Shown in pieces: positions 17,548 to 26,131 of a DNA stretch of 64,000 nucleotides. The DNA comes from Tunturibacter psychrotolerans (lineage in GTDB: Bacteria > Acidobacteriota > Terriglobia > Terriglobales > Acidobacteriaceae), in NCBI RefSeq assembly GCF_040359615.1, contig NZ_CP132942.1, positions 5,332,001 to 5,396,000 of the forward strand, written 5' to 3'. The notes beneath the pieces were generated by a model. That model saw only the letters and a list, made by a program, of their open reading frames with translations, was not told the origin of the DNA and did not search any database. The position numbers and the translations under genes were made by a program. Numbering within the stretch: position 1 is the stretch's first letter; each line of letters begins with the position of its first letter.

Positions 17548-18912
17548 TTAGTTGATCGCCGGCGGATTTGTGACAGGCTTCTGCAAAGTTTCGATACCAT
17601 CTGAAACGACAGGCTCAGCTATTGGTTCGACCGGAATATCTACCTTTTTCGCCAATAGCGGTTCTCCAAACTTGGCTTCGAATGCTTTCTGAAAGATAGG
17701 CACTTTTCGAATCTCCTTAAAGAGAGGCCAAAGACGGTAACCGGCAGCGTCGATCCCGTCCTCGCCATCTTTCGGAACGATCTCCATTAGTTTGGCCACG
17801 CTCTCGTAATCATCATTGATAACAGCCGCTGCAAGCCTAAAGTTAGCGGAAGATGCACCCCAATCAATTTTGTTGACGATTGCCTTGGATTCTTCTTCTT
17901 TCCCGCTCCATTTATAAGCTTGGGCTCTGTTGATGCACATTTTTAATTTATTTACTTCACTTGCCACACCGCGGATACTGGACCCGAAATCGCTTATATT
18001 GCGAGCGAGTGTATAGTCTTCACGAACTAACAGCTCAAAGATAATAGTGATCAAAAGATAGTCTTGCTCTGCATTCTGATCAGGCCGTATTTTTCTCCAA
18101 GCTATCTGGATAGTTCTAATACCAGTTTCAAATAGGACATCTCGTGCTTGTTGCAGATACATCCGATTGATAGGTAAGTGTTCCCCAAGTTCTTTGAGTG
18201 GCGCGATCTCTCTCGTCAGATCTTTAGTTTTATCTTTGTATTGCTTCGAAACCAATCCTTCGTTGTGTACGCATAAATTTCTACGTTCAGTGATCTCTAT
18301 GAACTTTTCGATTAGCGGCTCTTTTGGGTCCACTTGAAAGTCGAATTTCTTTGCTACCCACTGGATCTGGCTGAGATGACTTCCTCGTAAGACTTCATCC
18401 AGTTCATCCTCAATTAACTCTTGTAAGACTTCCTCGATAGAAGTGAACTTTGCTAAGTCTTTTACGCTGATTGTTCTTTCAGCGGTCCGAATTTTCTCGG
18501 GCTTGAGAAGAAACAGATTCTTGGTAGCGGCTACAAGGAAAGCATCATATTGGCTCACCATACTGATCAATAAACTTTGAGGGACAATTCTCTCAGCCAT
18601 GGCAGCTTTTTCTCTTGCCGTCTTGAGCTTGAGATATTCTTGATACTCGTTTGAACCGGCGTTTAGAGTGAGCGTCTTTCCTTTTTTCGCATGCATCAGC
18701 GGTTGAATGTACGAATGAAGATTTTCTTGAGCCCTCCTTTTACTATTCATCATGATGAGCATTATTCTGTTTGCTGTTTCGAACAGTGCATCAAGTTTAA
18801 GTAAGAATGCATTAGCGTTATCGCTAAGTAACTCGTCAGTACTCTTGTTTTGCGGCACTTGGGCGGGAGTTGCAGCAGCAGCTTGCTCTGTTTTTTGGGC
18901 TGGCTCAATCAT
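17548..18912 (-). CDS. HEPN-like domain protein of unknown function
   Basis: Start placed at the ATG at 18912 with aggaaag upstream. The roughly 454-residue protein has a disordered Gln/Ala-rich N-terminus. A helical region follows (about residues 105-245, counted from the TTG codon at 18915) with LISMVSQYDAFLVAATKNLF, later ERRNLCVHNEG. R212-N-L-C-V-H217 is the R-x4-6-H motif typical of HEPN ribonuclease domains, and the preceding helices resemble those of the MAE_28990/RiboL-PSP-like HEPN groups. The C-terminal half (about 280-430) looks TPR-like, ending with LFKEIRKVPIFQKAFEAKFG. HEPN proteins often act in toxin-antitoxin or anti-phage defence, but no partner is adjacent. The DNA is visibly more AT-rich than its surroundings, consistent with horizontal acquisition. 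The family assignment is inferred from motif only. Confidence 0.6.
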   Translation of the reverse strand: MIEPAQKTEQAAAATPAQVPQNKSTDELLSDNANAFLLKLDALFETANRIMLIMMNSKRRAQENLHSYIQPLMHAKKGKTLTLNAGSNEYQEYLKLKTAREKAAMAERIVPQSLLISMVSQYDAFLVAATKNLFLLKPEKIRTAERTISVKDLAKFTSIEEVLQELIEDELDEVLRGSHLSQIQWVAKKFDFQVDPKEPLIEKFIEITERRNLCVHNEGLVSKQYKDKTKDLTREIAPLKELGEHLPINRMYLQQARDVLFETGIRTIQIAWRKIRPDQNAEQDYLLITIIFELLVREDYTLARNISDFGSSIRGVASEVNKLKMCINRAQAYKWSGKEEESKAIVNKIDWGASSANFRLAAAVINDDYESVAKLMEIVPKDGEDGIDAAGYRLWPLFKEIRKVPIFQKAFEAKFGEPLLAKKVDIPVEPIAEPVVSDGIETLQKPVTNPPAIN

Positions 18913-19022
18913 CAAAACTTCTTTCCTAATTCTTTAACAAATACGGAACAGAATGAGGCTAGCACTTCTGCCAGCCTCTTCTGTTTCCACCACCGCCGCC
19001 ACGCATAATCTTTGAGCGCCTT

Positions 19023-22000
19023 TTAGCTGCAGCCGCTGGTGCTGCCGCAGGACATGCAGCGGTAGCAGGAACCGCTGCGGGTCATGATGGCTCCGCAGGT
19101 GGCGCAGGAGGGTGAGTCGCCCATCTCGTACATGGACTTCATGGCGTCGGAGGCGTGGTAGATGCCGCGGTCTTCGAGGGACATCGGGTCGGGGGATTCG
19201 AGTCCGCTGCGGGCGCTGAGGTCGGGCGCGATTCCCTGCTGGGGTGGGGTGGTGGTGTGGGTGTGCTCGTGGCTGTCGTACGTGCTAAAAGCAGATCCCT
19301 CCGCTCCGCTGCGGGATGACAACAAGGAAGACTGTGCGGGCTCCTGCTTGTGTTCCGCTGATGCGGAGAGATTGGGGATGATGACGTTGCCGGAGGCGTT
19401 GACGGTGCCTTCGACGGGGATGCTGGTTGGGATGGCGGCTTGTCCCTGGGCTTGTGGGCTTAGGCCGGCGAAGAGGTCGAATTGGTGTCCGGAGAGGAAG
19501 CGGATCTGGATCCAGCGGAAGATGTAGTCCATGATCGACTTGGCGTAGCCGATCTGCTCGTTGCCGGTCCAGCCGGAGGGCTCGAAGCGGGTGTGGGCGA
19601 ACTTCTCGCAGAGGACACGGAGAGGAACGCCGTGCTGGAGGGCGAGGGAGACGGCGGTGGCGAAGGAGTCCATGAGTCCGGAGACGGTGGAGCCTTCCTT
19701 GGCCATGCGGATGAAGATTTCGCCGGGCTGGCCGTTTGGATATAGCCCGACGGTGATGTAGCCCTCGTGTCCGGCGAGGCCGAACTTGTGCGTGACGGAG
19801 GCGCGCTCGGCAGGGAGACGGTGGCGGACGGCGCGGGGCGGTGCCTGCGAGTCTGCGGCGTCGGAGTTCTGAAGAGCGGCTTCGGCGATCTGCTTGAGCT
19901 GCGTTTCGAGGGTGTGGATGCGGGTGTGGGCGGCGGTGGCGGTCTCCATGGCCTCGGTGAGCTGCTGGCGTGAGGCGGCCTTGGCGGCTTCGACGGCTTC
20001 CTCGATTTCGATGGAGCCTGCGGCTACGGGGGCTATGGCGTTGGAGGCGCGGGTTCCCTTCTTGTCGGCGTCGGTTTGCGCGGTGACGTTGAGGGGCTGG
20101 GTGCCTTTGGAGTTGTCGCGGTAGATGGCTACGGCCTTGAGGCCCTGGCGCCAGCTCTCCATGTAGGCTTCGGCGATGTCGTCGACGGAGCAGTCCTGCG
20201 GGAGGTTGACGGTCTTGGAGATGGCTCCGGAGAGGAAGGGCTGGGTGGCGCCCATCATCTTGATGTGGCCCATGTAGGAGATGCTGCGCGTTCCCTTGGA
20301 GGGCTTGAAGGAGCAGTCGAAGACGGCGAGGTGCTCGGGCTTGATGGCGGGCGCGCCTTCGATGGTGCCAGTGGCGTCGATGTAGCTGACGATGGCGTTG
20401 ACCTCGGACTCGGAGTAGCCGAGCTTGATGAGGGCTGAGGGGACGGTGTTGTTGACGATCTTGATCATGCCGCCACCGACTAGCTTTTTGTATTTCACGA
20501 GGGCGAGGTCAGGCTCGATGCCGGTGGTGTCGCAGTCCATCATGAAGCCGATGGTGCCGGTGGGCGCGAGGACGGTGACCTGGGAGTTGCGGTAGCCGTG
20601 CTTCTCGCCGTGGGCGAGTGCGCCGTCCCAGGCGTGGCGGGAGGCTTCGATGAGCGAGTCGAGCTGGGGGACGGAGAAGGGCTCGGTGCTCTGCTTGGAC
20701 TTGCCGATGTTGTTGACCTCGGCGCGGTGCATGCGGATGACGTCGAGGAAGGGTTCGCGGTTGACGTAGAAGCCGGGGCAGGCTCCGCCAGCGATTTCTG
20801 CTTGTTGCGTGAGCGGGGTGGCTGCGCCGAGGGGTGGGCAGGTTTCGGCGATGCGGGAGGACTGCCAGTAGGCGTCGCCGCAGAGGATGGAGGTGAGGGT
20901 GGCGGCGAAGTCGCGGCCGGCGTCGGAGTCGTAGGGGAGACCGAAGGCCATGAGGAGCGCGCCGAGGTTCGCGTAACCGAGGCCGAGGGGGCGGTAGTCG
21001 TGCGAGTTCTTCGAGATCATCTCGGTGGGGTAGCCGGCGGAGTCGACGATGATCTCCATAGCGGTGGTGACGATCTCGATGGCGTGGCGGTAGCTGGGGA
21101 TGTCGAACTGGCCTCCCGGAGTGAGGAACTTTAGGAGATTGAAGGAAGCAAGGTTGCAGGCGGAGTCGTCGAGAAACATGTACTCCGAGCAGGGATTGGA
21201 CGCGTTGATGCGGCCGGTGTTTTTGCTGGTATGCCAGCGGTTGATGGTGGAGTCGAACTGCATGCCGGGGTCGCCGCACTGCCAGGTGGCTTCGGCGATG
21301 TTGTGCATGAGGTCGCGGGCTTTGTACTCCTTGACGGGAGTGCGCTCCTTGACGGTGCGGGTGACGAAGGTGCCGTCGGACTCGACTGCGCGCATGAACT
21401 CGTCGGTGACGCGGACGGAGTTGTTGGCGTTCTGGAAGAAGATCGAGCTGTAAGCTTCGGAGTCGGGACCGCTGCCGTCGTAGCCGGCCTGCATGAGATG
21501 CCAAGCCTTCTGCTCTTCCTTCACCTTGCACTGGACGAAGTCTTCGATGTCGGGATGGTCGGCGTTGAGGATGACCATCTTGGCGGCGCGGCGGGTTTTG
21601 CCGCCGGACTTGATGACGCCAGCGAAGGCGTCGAAGCCGCGCATGAAGGAGAGCGGGCCGGAGGCGGTGCCGCCGCCGGAGAGGGTCTCCATGGAGCCGC
21701 GGATGTTGGAGAGGTTGGAGCCGGCGCCGGAGCCCCACTTGAAGAGCATGCCCTCGGTCTTGGCGAGGGTGAGGATGGAGTCGAGTGAGTCCTGCACAGA
21801 GTTGATGAAGCAGGCGGAGCACTGGGGCTTGGTGTAGCCGGTGACGGAGAACTCGACTTTGCCGGTGGTGGCGTTCCAGTGCCAGTTCTGAGCGTCGGAG
21901 TTGGGCTCGAGGCGGTCGCAACCTACGTTGAACCAGACGGGCGAGTTGAAGGCTACCTTCTGATTGAGGAGGAGGTGGGCGAGCTCAGCGTAGAAGGTGT

Positions 22001-22391
22001 CCGCGTCAGTCTGGGAGGCGAAGTAGCACTCGCGGATGCCCCAGTCGCGGACGGATTCGGCGACGCGGGTGATGAGGGCGCGGACGCCGGATTCGCGCTC
22101 GTCGGTGCCGTTGAGGCCGTGGAGGTACTTGCTGGCGACGATGTTGGTCGCGGTCATGGACCAGTCGGCGGGAACCTCGACGTTCTTCTGCTCGAAGATG
22201 GTCTTGCCCTTGAAGTCCTGGATGATGGCGTCGCGGAGCTCCCAGACGATCTCATCGTAGGGGGAGACGCCCGGCTTGGTGAAGTGGCGATCAAACGTCA
22301 GACCAGGGGTGCGCTGATTCTTGAAGTTGGCTGCTCCGGATGCGGTCTGGGCGGCGCCTTGTGTATGGGTCTGGTTGGGAATGGTGGCCAT
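19023..22391 (-). CDS. nrdJ: Adenosylcobalamin-dependent (class II) ribonucleoside-diphosphate reductase
   Basis: Makes deoxyribonucleotides in the cytoplasm using adenosylcobalamin. The 1122-residue length is normal for the long bacterial NrdJ. Seen: KPQCSACFINSVQDSL with a redox Cys, GSGAGSNLSNIRGS, the active-site loop NPCSEYMFLDDSACNLASFNLL with the radical Cys and Glu, APTGTIGFMMDCDTTGIEP, and a C-terminal zinc-type tail with CATCG, CYRCMSCG and a final CS. The region around residues 1020-1040 is a Ser/Glu-rich insertion containing a REP-like palindrome in frame (19288-19323). Start ATG has a good Shine-Dalgarno (aaggag). A probable NrdR box lies upstream at 22611. Confidence 0.96.
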   Translation of the reverse strand: MATIPNQTHTQGAAQTASGAANFKNQRTPGLTFDRHFTKPGVSPYDEIVWELRDAIIQDFKGKTIFEQKNVEVPADWSMTATNIVASKYLHGLNGTDERESGVRALITRVAESVRDWGIRECYFASQTDADTFYAELAHLLLNQKVAFNSPVWFNVGCDRLEPNSDAQNWHWNATTGKVEFSVTGYTKPQCSACFINSVQDSLDSILTLAKTEGMLFKWGSGAGSNLSNIRGSMETLSGGGTASGPLSFMRGFDAFAGVIKSGGKTRRAAKMVILNADHPDIEDFVQCKVKEEQKAWHLMQAGYDGSGPDSEAYSSIFFQNANNSVRVTDEFMRAVESDGTFVTRTVKERTPVKEYKARDLMHNIAEATWQCGDPGMQFDSTINRWHTSKNTGRINASNPCSEYMFLDDSACNLASFNLLKFLTPGGQFDIPSYRHAIEIVTTAMEIIVDSAGYPTEMISKNSHDYRPLGLGYANLGALLMAFGLPYDSDAGRDFAATLTSILCGDAYWQSSRIAETCPPLGAATPLTQQAEIAGGACPGFYVNREPFLDVIRMHRAEVNNIGKSKQSTEPFSVPQLDSLIEASRHAWDGALAHGEKHGYRNSQVTVLAPTGTIGFMMDCDTTGIEPDLALVKYKKLVGGGMIKIVNNTVPSALIKLGYSESEVNAIVSYIDATGTIEGAPAIKPEHLAVFDCSFKPSKGTRSISYMGHIKMMGATQPFLSGAISKTVNLPQDCSVDDIAEAYMESWRQGLKAVAIYRDNSKGTQPLNVTAQTDADKKGTRASNAIAPVAAGSIEIEEAVEAAKAASRQQLTEAMETATAAHTRIHTLETQLKQIAEAALQNSDAADSQAPPRAVRHRLPAERASVTHKFGLAGHEGYITVGLYPNGQPGEIFIRMAKEGSTVSGLMDSFATAVSLALQHGVPLRVLCEKFAHTRFEPSGWTGNEQIGYAKSIMDYIFRWIQIRFLSGHQFDLFAGLSPQAQGQAAIPTSIPVEGTVNASGNVIIPNLSASAEHKQEPAQSSLLSSRSGAEGSAFSTYDSHEHTHTTTPPQQGIAPDLSARSGLESPDPMSLEDRGIYHASDAMKSMYEMGDSPSCATCGAIMTRSGSCYRCMSCGSTSGCS
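19288..19323. repeat. Short palindromic repeat inside nrdJ
   Basis: The words gcagatccctccgct and gcgggatgacaac form an imperfect palindrome. Related words occur between genes at 24461-24508 and 51271-51300. Here it is translated as part of the variable C-terminal region of nrdJ without disturbing the frame. Confidence 0.5.
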
Positions 22392-22932
22392 GAGGGGAGT
22401 ACTCCTTCTAATTTGATGAAAAAACCAAGGTGTCGATGCTCCCGAAAGGCGTTCGAACGGGAGGTAAAACTAACGAGTAGAGCGCTGGATATTTATCCGG
22501 CTTGGCTGAGCCGGCGGCGTTCTGGTCGTGAAATGTAAGGAACTTTGGCCGTCTTTTGCGTGGCTGCAGTCGTGAAAGTAACGCCCCTTATGGGGTGTGT
22601 CAAGTATAAAGCACAACATGTTGTGTTGGCTGTGCGAATACCCCTGTTTATGCGTTGTTAATGTGTCAAAACGGTAAAAACCTTTGTTTTTGCTGTGGAT
22701 TTTGCGAAATCAGCACGGCGGGTGCGGATTTACTGATCCGTAATGGGACAGATTTGAGGGTAGGCGCGGAAGGGTCGGATGGCAAGGCGCATGTGGTGTG
22801 GATGGGGGTGGAAATGTGGGAAAGAGGGCGGCTTTCCTGGAGGAGTTCCGGGATCGCGAATTGACCAAAAACAGCGGAGAGTGAACTCGCGTGTAATGTG
22901 TTGCGTAGCGTTCGGCTGACGGAGGATTTCTG
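22392..22932. other. Divergent intergenic region between nrdJ and the GT39-like gene
   Basis: Contains the control region of nrdJ, with a likely NrdR box at 22611-22626 and a second inverted repeat gccccttatgggg at about 22583. Further right there is the ribosome binding site ggagg for the gene at 22933. I looked for a cobalamin riboswitch and did not recognise one. Confidence 0.5.
22611..22626. promoter_or_regulatory. Candidate NrdR box upstream of nrdJ
   Basis: GCACAACATGTTGTGT contains a perfect 14-base palindrome and agrees at 13 of 16 positions with the NrdR consensus acaCwATATwtwGTGT as I remember it. NrdR represses ribonucleotide reductase genes when dATP is high, and nrdJ starts about 220 bases away on the minus strand. 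NrdR boxes usually come in pairs about 31 bases apart. The inverted repeat at about 22583-22598 is a poorer match at a spacing of 28. Confidence 0.5.
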
Positions 22933-24438
22933 GTGCAGACAGAGATTGGCTCGGGCAGGGAGACCCGAACAGAGACCGTGGCGCTGATTGGGATTGCGCT
23001 GGCCGTAATGCTGATTCATCTGTTGACGAATGGTCGCTACGGATTTCATCGGGATGAGTTCCAGTTTTTGAGCGATGCGCGGCATCTGGACTGGGGATTT
23101 GTCGCCTATCCTCCGTTTACTCCGTTTGTGGAGCGGGTTGGTTTGCAGCTGTTTGGGGTGTCCATGGTGGGGTTGCGCTTGTTTTCCGTGATTGCCCAGG
23201 CACTGGCGATTGTGGTGACGGGGTTGATGGCGCGGGAGTTGGGCGGTGGACGGCTGGCGCAGGTGACCGCGGCGCTGGCTGTGGCGACCTCGGGGCTGCC
23301 GGTGTTTGAGGGGACGGAGTTTCAATACTCCTCGTTCGATTATCTGTGGTGGGTGTTGATCGCTTATTGCGTGATTCGGTTGTTGAAGACGGAGGATCCG
23401 CGGTGGTGGATCGGAATTGGCGTGTTTGTCGGTGTGGGGCTGATGACCAAGTACACGATCTTGTTTTTTATCACGGGGATTCTGGGTGGGATGGTGTTGA
23501 GTTCGGCGCGCCGCTACCTTGCCAGTGGCTGGTTCTGGGGTGGAGTGGCGGTCGCGCTGGTGATCTTTGCGCCCAATTTTTTGTGGCAGGCGCGGCATGG
23601 ATTTATCTCGGCCGACTTTCTGCGGCATATTCATGCGCGGGATGTGAGGCTAGGACGGGCGAATGGTTTTTTGAAAGACCAGTTCGTGATCTGCGCGAAC
23701 CTGGCTACGGCTCCTATATGGATCGCCGGGGTGATTCATTTTCTTCGGAACGAGCGATACCGGATGCTGGGGTGGATGTACCTTATTCCGTTTGCGCTCT
23801 TTTTGGTAGGTAAGGGGCGGGGGTACTATCTTGCGGCGGCCTATCCGATGCTGCTGGCGATGGGTGCCGTGGTTTGGGAGAGAAGGGTCGCTGGGCTTAC
23901 GCGAGTGTGGCGGCGGGTTGTGCTGGGGGTGGGGTTTGCTGCGATGGCGGCTTATGGGGTCTTTATTTATGCCGTTATCGTGCCGCTGGCGGCGGATGGG
24001 CCGCTAAAGCAGTTTGCGCTGAAGAACAATGGGGATCTGCGCGAGGAGCTTGGCTGGAAGGAGATGGTCGGTTTGGTGGCGGGGATTCGCGATTCCCTTC
24101 CCGCTGAGCAACGCTCGAATGTTGGCGTGTTTACTGCGAACTATGGAGAGCAAGGCGCGCTGGAGATTCTGGGGCCTGCATATGGTTTGCCGATGCCTAT
24201 CAGCAGGACTAACTCGGCTTGGCTGCGGGGGTACCCGACGGTGCCGCCTACGACGCTGATTGTTTTGGGATTCTCGAAGGCTACCGCGGAGAAGATGTTT
24301 ACGGACTGCAGGCCGGTGGGGCGTGTCGATAATCCTGAAGGAGTGGAGAATGAGGAGCGGGGTGGGAGTGTGTTTGTGTGTGGGCCACCGCGGCTTCCCT
24401 GGCCTGAGTTCTGGAAGGAGTACCAGGCTTACGGGTGA
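22933..24438 (+). CDS. GT39/ArnT-like membrane glycosyltransferase
   Basis: Starts with GTG preceded by ggagg. The 501-residue protein has about ten to eleven hydrophobic segments and the GT-C signature in its first external loop: YGFHRDEFQFLSDARHLDWGFVAYPPFTPFVERV, whose Asp-Glu pair is the expected catalytic/metal site. TMS-rich middle (LAQVTAALAVATSGLPVF, WWVLIAYCVIRLLKTED) is followed by a soluble C-terminal domain with NYGEQGALEILG. Such enzymes transfer sugars from polyprenyl-phosphate donors to protein or lipid acceptors at the periplasmic face. The acceptor is unknown and the gene is apparently monocistronic. Confidence 0.82.
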   Translation: MQTEIGSGRETRTETVALIGIALAVMLIHLLTNGRYGFHRDEFQFLSDARHLDWGFVAYPPFTPFVERVGLQLFGVSMVGLRLFSVIAQALAIVVTGLMARELGGGRLAQVTAALAVATSGLPVFEGTEFQYSSFDYLWWVLIAYCVIRLLKTEDPRWWIGIGVFVGVGLMTKYTILFFITGILGGMVLSSARRYLASGWFWGGVAVALVIFAPNFLWQARHGFISADFLRHIHARDVRLGRANGFLKDQFVICANLATAPIWIAGVIHFLRNERYRMLGWMYLIPFALFLVGKGRGYYLAAAYPMLLAMGAVVWERRVAGLTRVWRRVVLGVGFAAMAAYGVFIYAVIVPLAADGPLKQFALKNNGDLREELGWKEMVGLVAGIRDSLPAEQRSNVGVFTANYGEQGALEILGPAYGLPMPISRTNSAWLRGYPTVPPTTLIVLGFSKATAEKMFTDCRPVGRVDNPEGVENEERGGSVFVCGPPRLPWPEFWKEYQAYG

Positions 24439-24460
24439 TGTCTGTGGTGGAGAGAAAAAG

Positions 24461-24508
24461 CAAATACAGGGATCCTTCCCCTTCGACTTCGCTCAGGGGC
24501 AGGATGAC
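24461..24508. repeat. Short palindromic repeat downstream of the GT39-like gene
   Basis: Words gggatccttccccttcg and caggggcaggatgac form an imperfect palindrome related to the ones at 19288 and 51271. It lies between two convergent genes and might act as a transcription boundary. Confidence 0.45.
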
Positions 24509-24544
24509 GGCTTCTGATTTGAGCTTCCTTGTGATCTTTCGTAT

Positions 24545-25021
24545 TTAGACTGCACGGATGAAGCGGAGTCGCTGGCGGAGTTGGGCGGTGGCTTCGCGGT
24601 GGCAGAGGAGACAGAGGGTGCGGAGGTTGTCGAGGTCGCACTGGCCGCCGCCTTCGGCGACGGGACGAATGTGGTCGGCGTCCCAGAGGCTGCGGCGTGC
24701 AACGATGGACTTCATGCCGTAGAGGCGGAGGCCGGCGGCGCGGGCGGGGCCTCGGGCTCGCTTGAGGGCGTTGTAGGCGGCGATGGTGTCGATGGCGCAT
24801 GCGGAGCAGATGCCGCGGTCGCGGGCAAGGACCTGGTCGCGGAGGTAGCCGGGGTCGGTGCGGAGACGCCATTGATGGACGCAGTAGTCGCTGCAGAAGG
24901 TGCGGCGGCGTTTGGCCAGAATTTCGAGTTCGCACCAGCGGCAGAGGGGCAGGTTGTTGGGGCCGACCGGAAGGGCCTGACGCGTGGTGCGGCCGCCGGG
25001 GAGGGTGCGAGGGACGATCAT
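24545..25021 (-). CDS. HNH endonuclease family protein
   Basis: A 158-residue protein with two Cys pairs at the N-terminus (C27/C30, C43/C47), a third pair (C72/C75) and a C-terminal HNH module: DADHIRPVAEGGG with Asp116-His117, DLDNLRTLCLLCHREAT with Asn132, Cys137 and Cys140-His141. This is the McrA/5-mC-like zinc-containing HNH layout, which cuts DNA in restriction, repair or mobile contexts. No methylase or mobile element is adjacent, so its role is open. Confidence 0.85.
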   Translation of the reverse strand: MIVPRTLPGGRTTRQALPVGPNNLPLCRWCELEILAKRRRTFCSDYCVHQWRLRTDPGYLRDQVLARDRGICSACAIDTIAAYNALKRARGPARAAGLRLYGMKSIVARRSLWDADHIRPVAEGGGQCDLDNLRTLCLLCHREATAQLRQRLRFIRAV

Positions 25022-25119
25022 GCTGATTCGAGAATAGGGTGCAACGGGGGACGGCGAAATTGTTGAGGCTGGTTCTGTCCCGTTTGAGCGGGGGATGTCC
25101 AGCTAACTCTGGGCGAGGA

Positions 25120-25407
25120 TCAGACTTCGAAGTCTACTTCGAGGGCTTCGACCAATGGAACGAGCCAGGAGAGAAGTTGGAGATGGACCGGGTGGGTTGC
25201 GTAGGCGTCCATCGAATCACGGTCCGCAAACTTCATGACGCCGCCGAATTCGTAGCCTTGGGAGCGGGGCGAAAAGTTGGCCCCGACGTTGGTTTCGAGG
25301 ATGCCGGGGATCTGGGAGTGGAGTTCGCTGATCTCATCGTAGGCTCGCTCTTTTTGAGCATCGGTGGTTCCGGGTTTCCAGCGGAAGCAAAAGGTGTGGA
25401 TGATCAT
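25120..25407 (-). CDS. Dabb (stress-responsive alpha/beta-barrel) domain protein
   Basis: Start placed at MIIHTFCFRWKPGTTDAQ because this is the usual N-terminal strand of the family; no Shine-Dalgarno is obvious. The 95-residue product shows the dimeric ferredoxin-like pattern: HTFCFRWKPG, VGANFSPRSQGYEFGGVMKFADRDSMDAYATHPVHLQLL. Such proteins form dimeric alpha/beta barrels; some are enzymes, but most are uncharacterised. It is divergent from the thioredoxin-like gene at 25484, about 75 bases away. Confidence 0.85.
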   Translation of the reverse strand: MIIHTFCFRWKPGTTDAQKERAYDEISELHSQIPGILETNVGANFSPRSQGYEFGGVMKFADRDSMDAYATHPVHLQLLSWLVPLVEALEVDFEV

Positions 25408-25483
25408 GGAGGTATAGTAATTTGGCTCGCGGTTCGCGATGTAACAAGAGTTGACTATGATCGTTGAGGAAGTGGAGGGCGCG

Positions 25484-26104
25484 ATGTCCAAGACACAGTC
25501 GACGATGGTGGCACTGGGGAGTACGGCTCCGGCATTTGAGCTGGTGGATGTGGTGAGCGGCAAGGCTGTCGGGCGGGACGATGTGTTTGCGACGGCCTCA
25601 GAGGATGCGCGGGCAGATGCGGCGAACTGCTCGGCGACGGGATGCCACGGGATGCTGGTGATGTTTCTTTGCGTCCATTGCCCATATGTAAAGCATGTGG
25701 AGGAGGAGCTGGCGCGGATTGGGAAAGACTACGAGGGCAGGATTGCGATAGCGGCGATCTCTTCAAACGATGTGGTGGCCTATCCGCAGGACGGGCCGGA
25801 GGAGATGAAGAAGCAGGCGGAGCGGCTTGGGTTTCGTTTTCCTTACCTGTATGACGAGACGCAGGAGGTGGCGCGGGCCTATGACGCAGCTTGTACGCCG
25901 GACTTCTTTTTGTTCGATGCGGGAATGGCGCTGGTGTACCGCGGCCAGCTGGATGATAGCCGGCCACGAAGAGGCGACTCGGGCAACGATATTCCTGTGA
26001 CGGGCAAGGATCTGCGGGCTGCGATGGATGCGGTGATCGCAGGCAAGCGGCCGGATACGAATCAACGGTTCGCTGTTGGGTGCAATATCAAGTGGAAAGA
26101 ATAG
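25484..26104 (+). CDS. Thioredoxin-like/redoxin family protein
   Basis: Start placed at ATG 25484 (MSKTQSTMVALGSTAPAF) because a strong ggagg lies eight bases upstream; ATG 25457 is a weaker alternative. The fold is AhpC/TSA-like: GSTAPAFELVDVVSGK, then MFLCVHCPYVKHVEEEL with the redox pair Cys63-Val-His-Cys66, ISSNDVVAYPQDGPEEM, the cis-Pro loop ACTPDFFLFD and VYRGQLDDSRP. The family is known as the thioredoxin-like HCPYVK group; it is cytoplasmic, as no signal peptide is present, and its partner is unknown. It is followed after 27 bases by the carbonic anhydrase gene. Confidence 0.88.
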   Translation: MSKTQSTMVALGSTAPAFELVDVVSGKAVGRDDVFATASEDARADAANCSATGCHGMLVMFLCVHCPYVKHVEEELARIGKDYEGRIAIAAISSNDVVAYPQDGPEEMKKQAERLGFRFPYLYDETQEVARAYDAACTPDFFLFDAGMALVYRGQLDDSRPRRGDSGNDIPVTGKDLRAAMDAVIAGKRPDTNQRFAVGCNIKWKE

Positions 26105-26131
26105 ACTGACGATTTGTGAAGGAGAGAGCTA

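Noticed and set aside
19482..22538. Long plus-strand open frames over nrdJ
   Set aside because: Third-position GC in a GC-rich gene creates open antisense frames; nrdJ on the minus strand has all family motifs.
22392..22932. Cobalamin riboswitch upstream of the B12-dependent reductase
   Set aside because: I searched for a B12-box-like core and the usual set of paired elements and did not find them.
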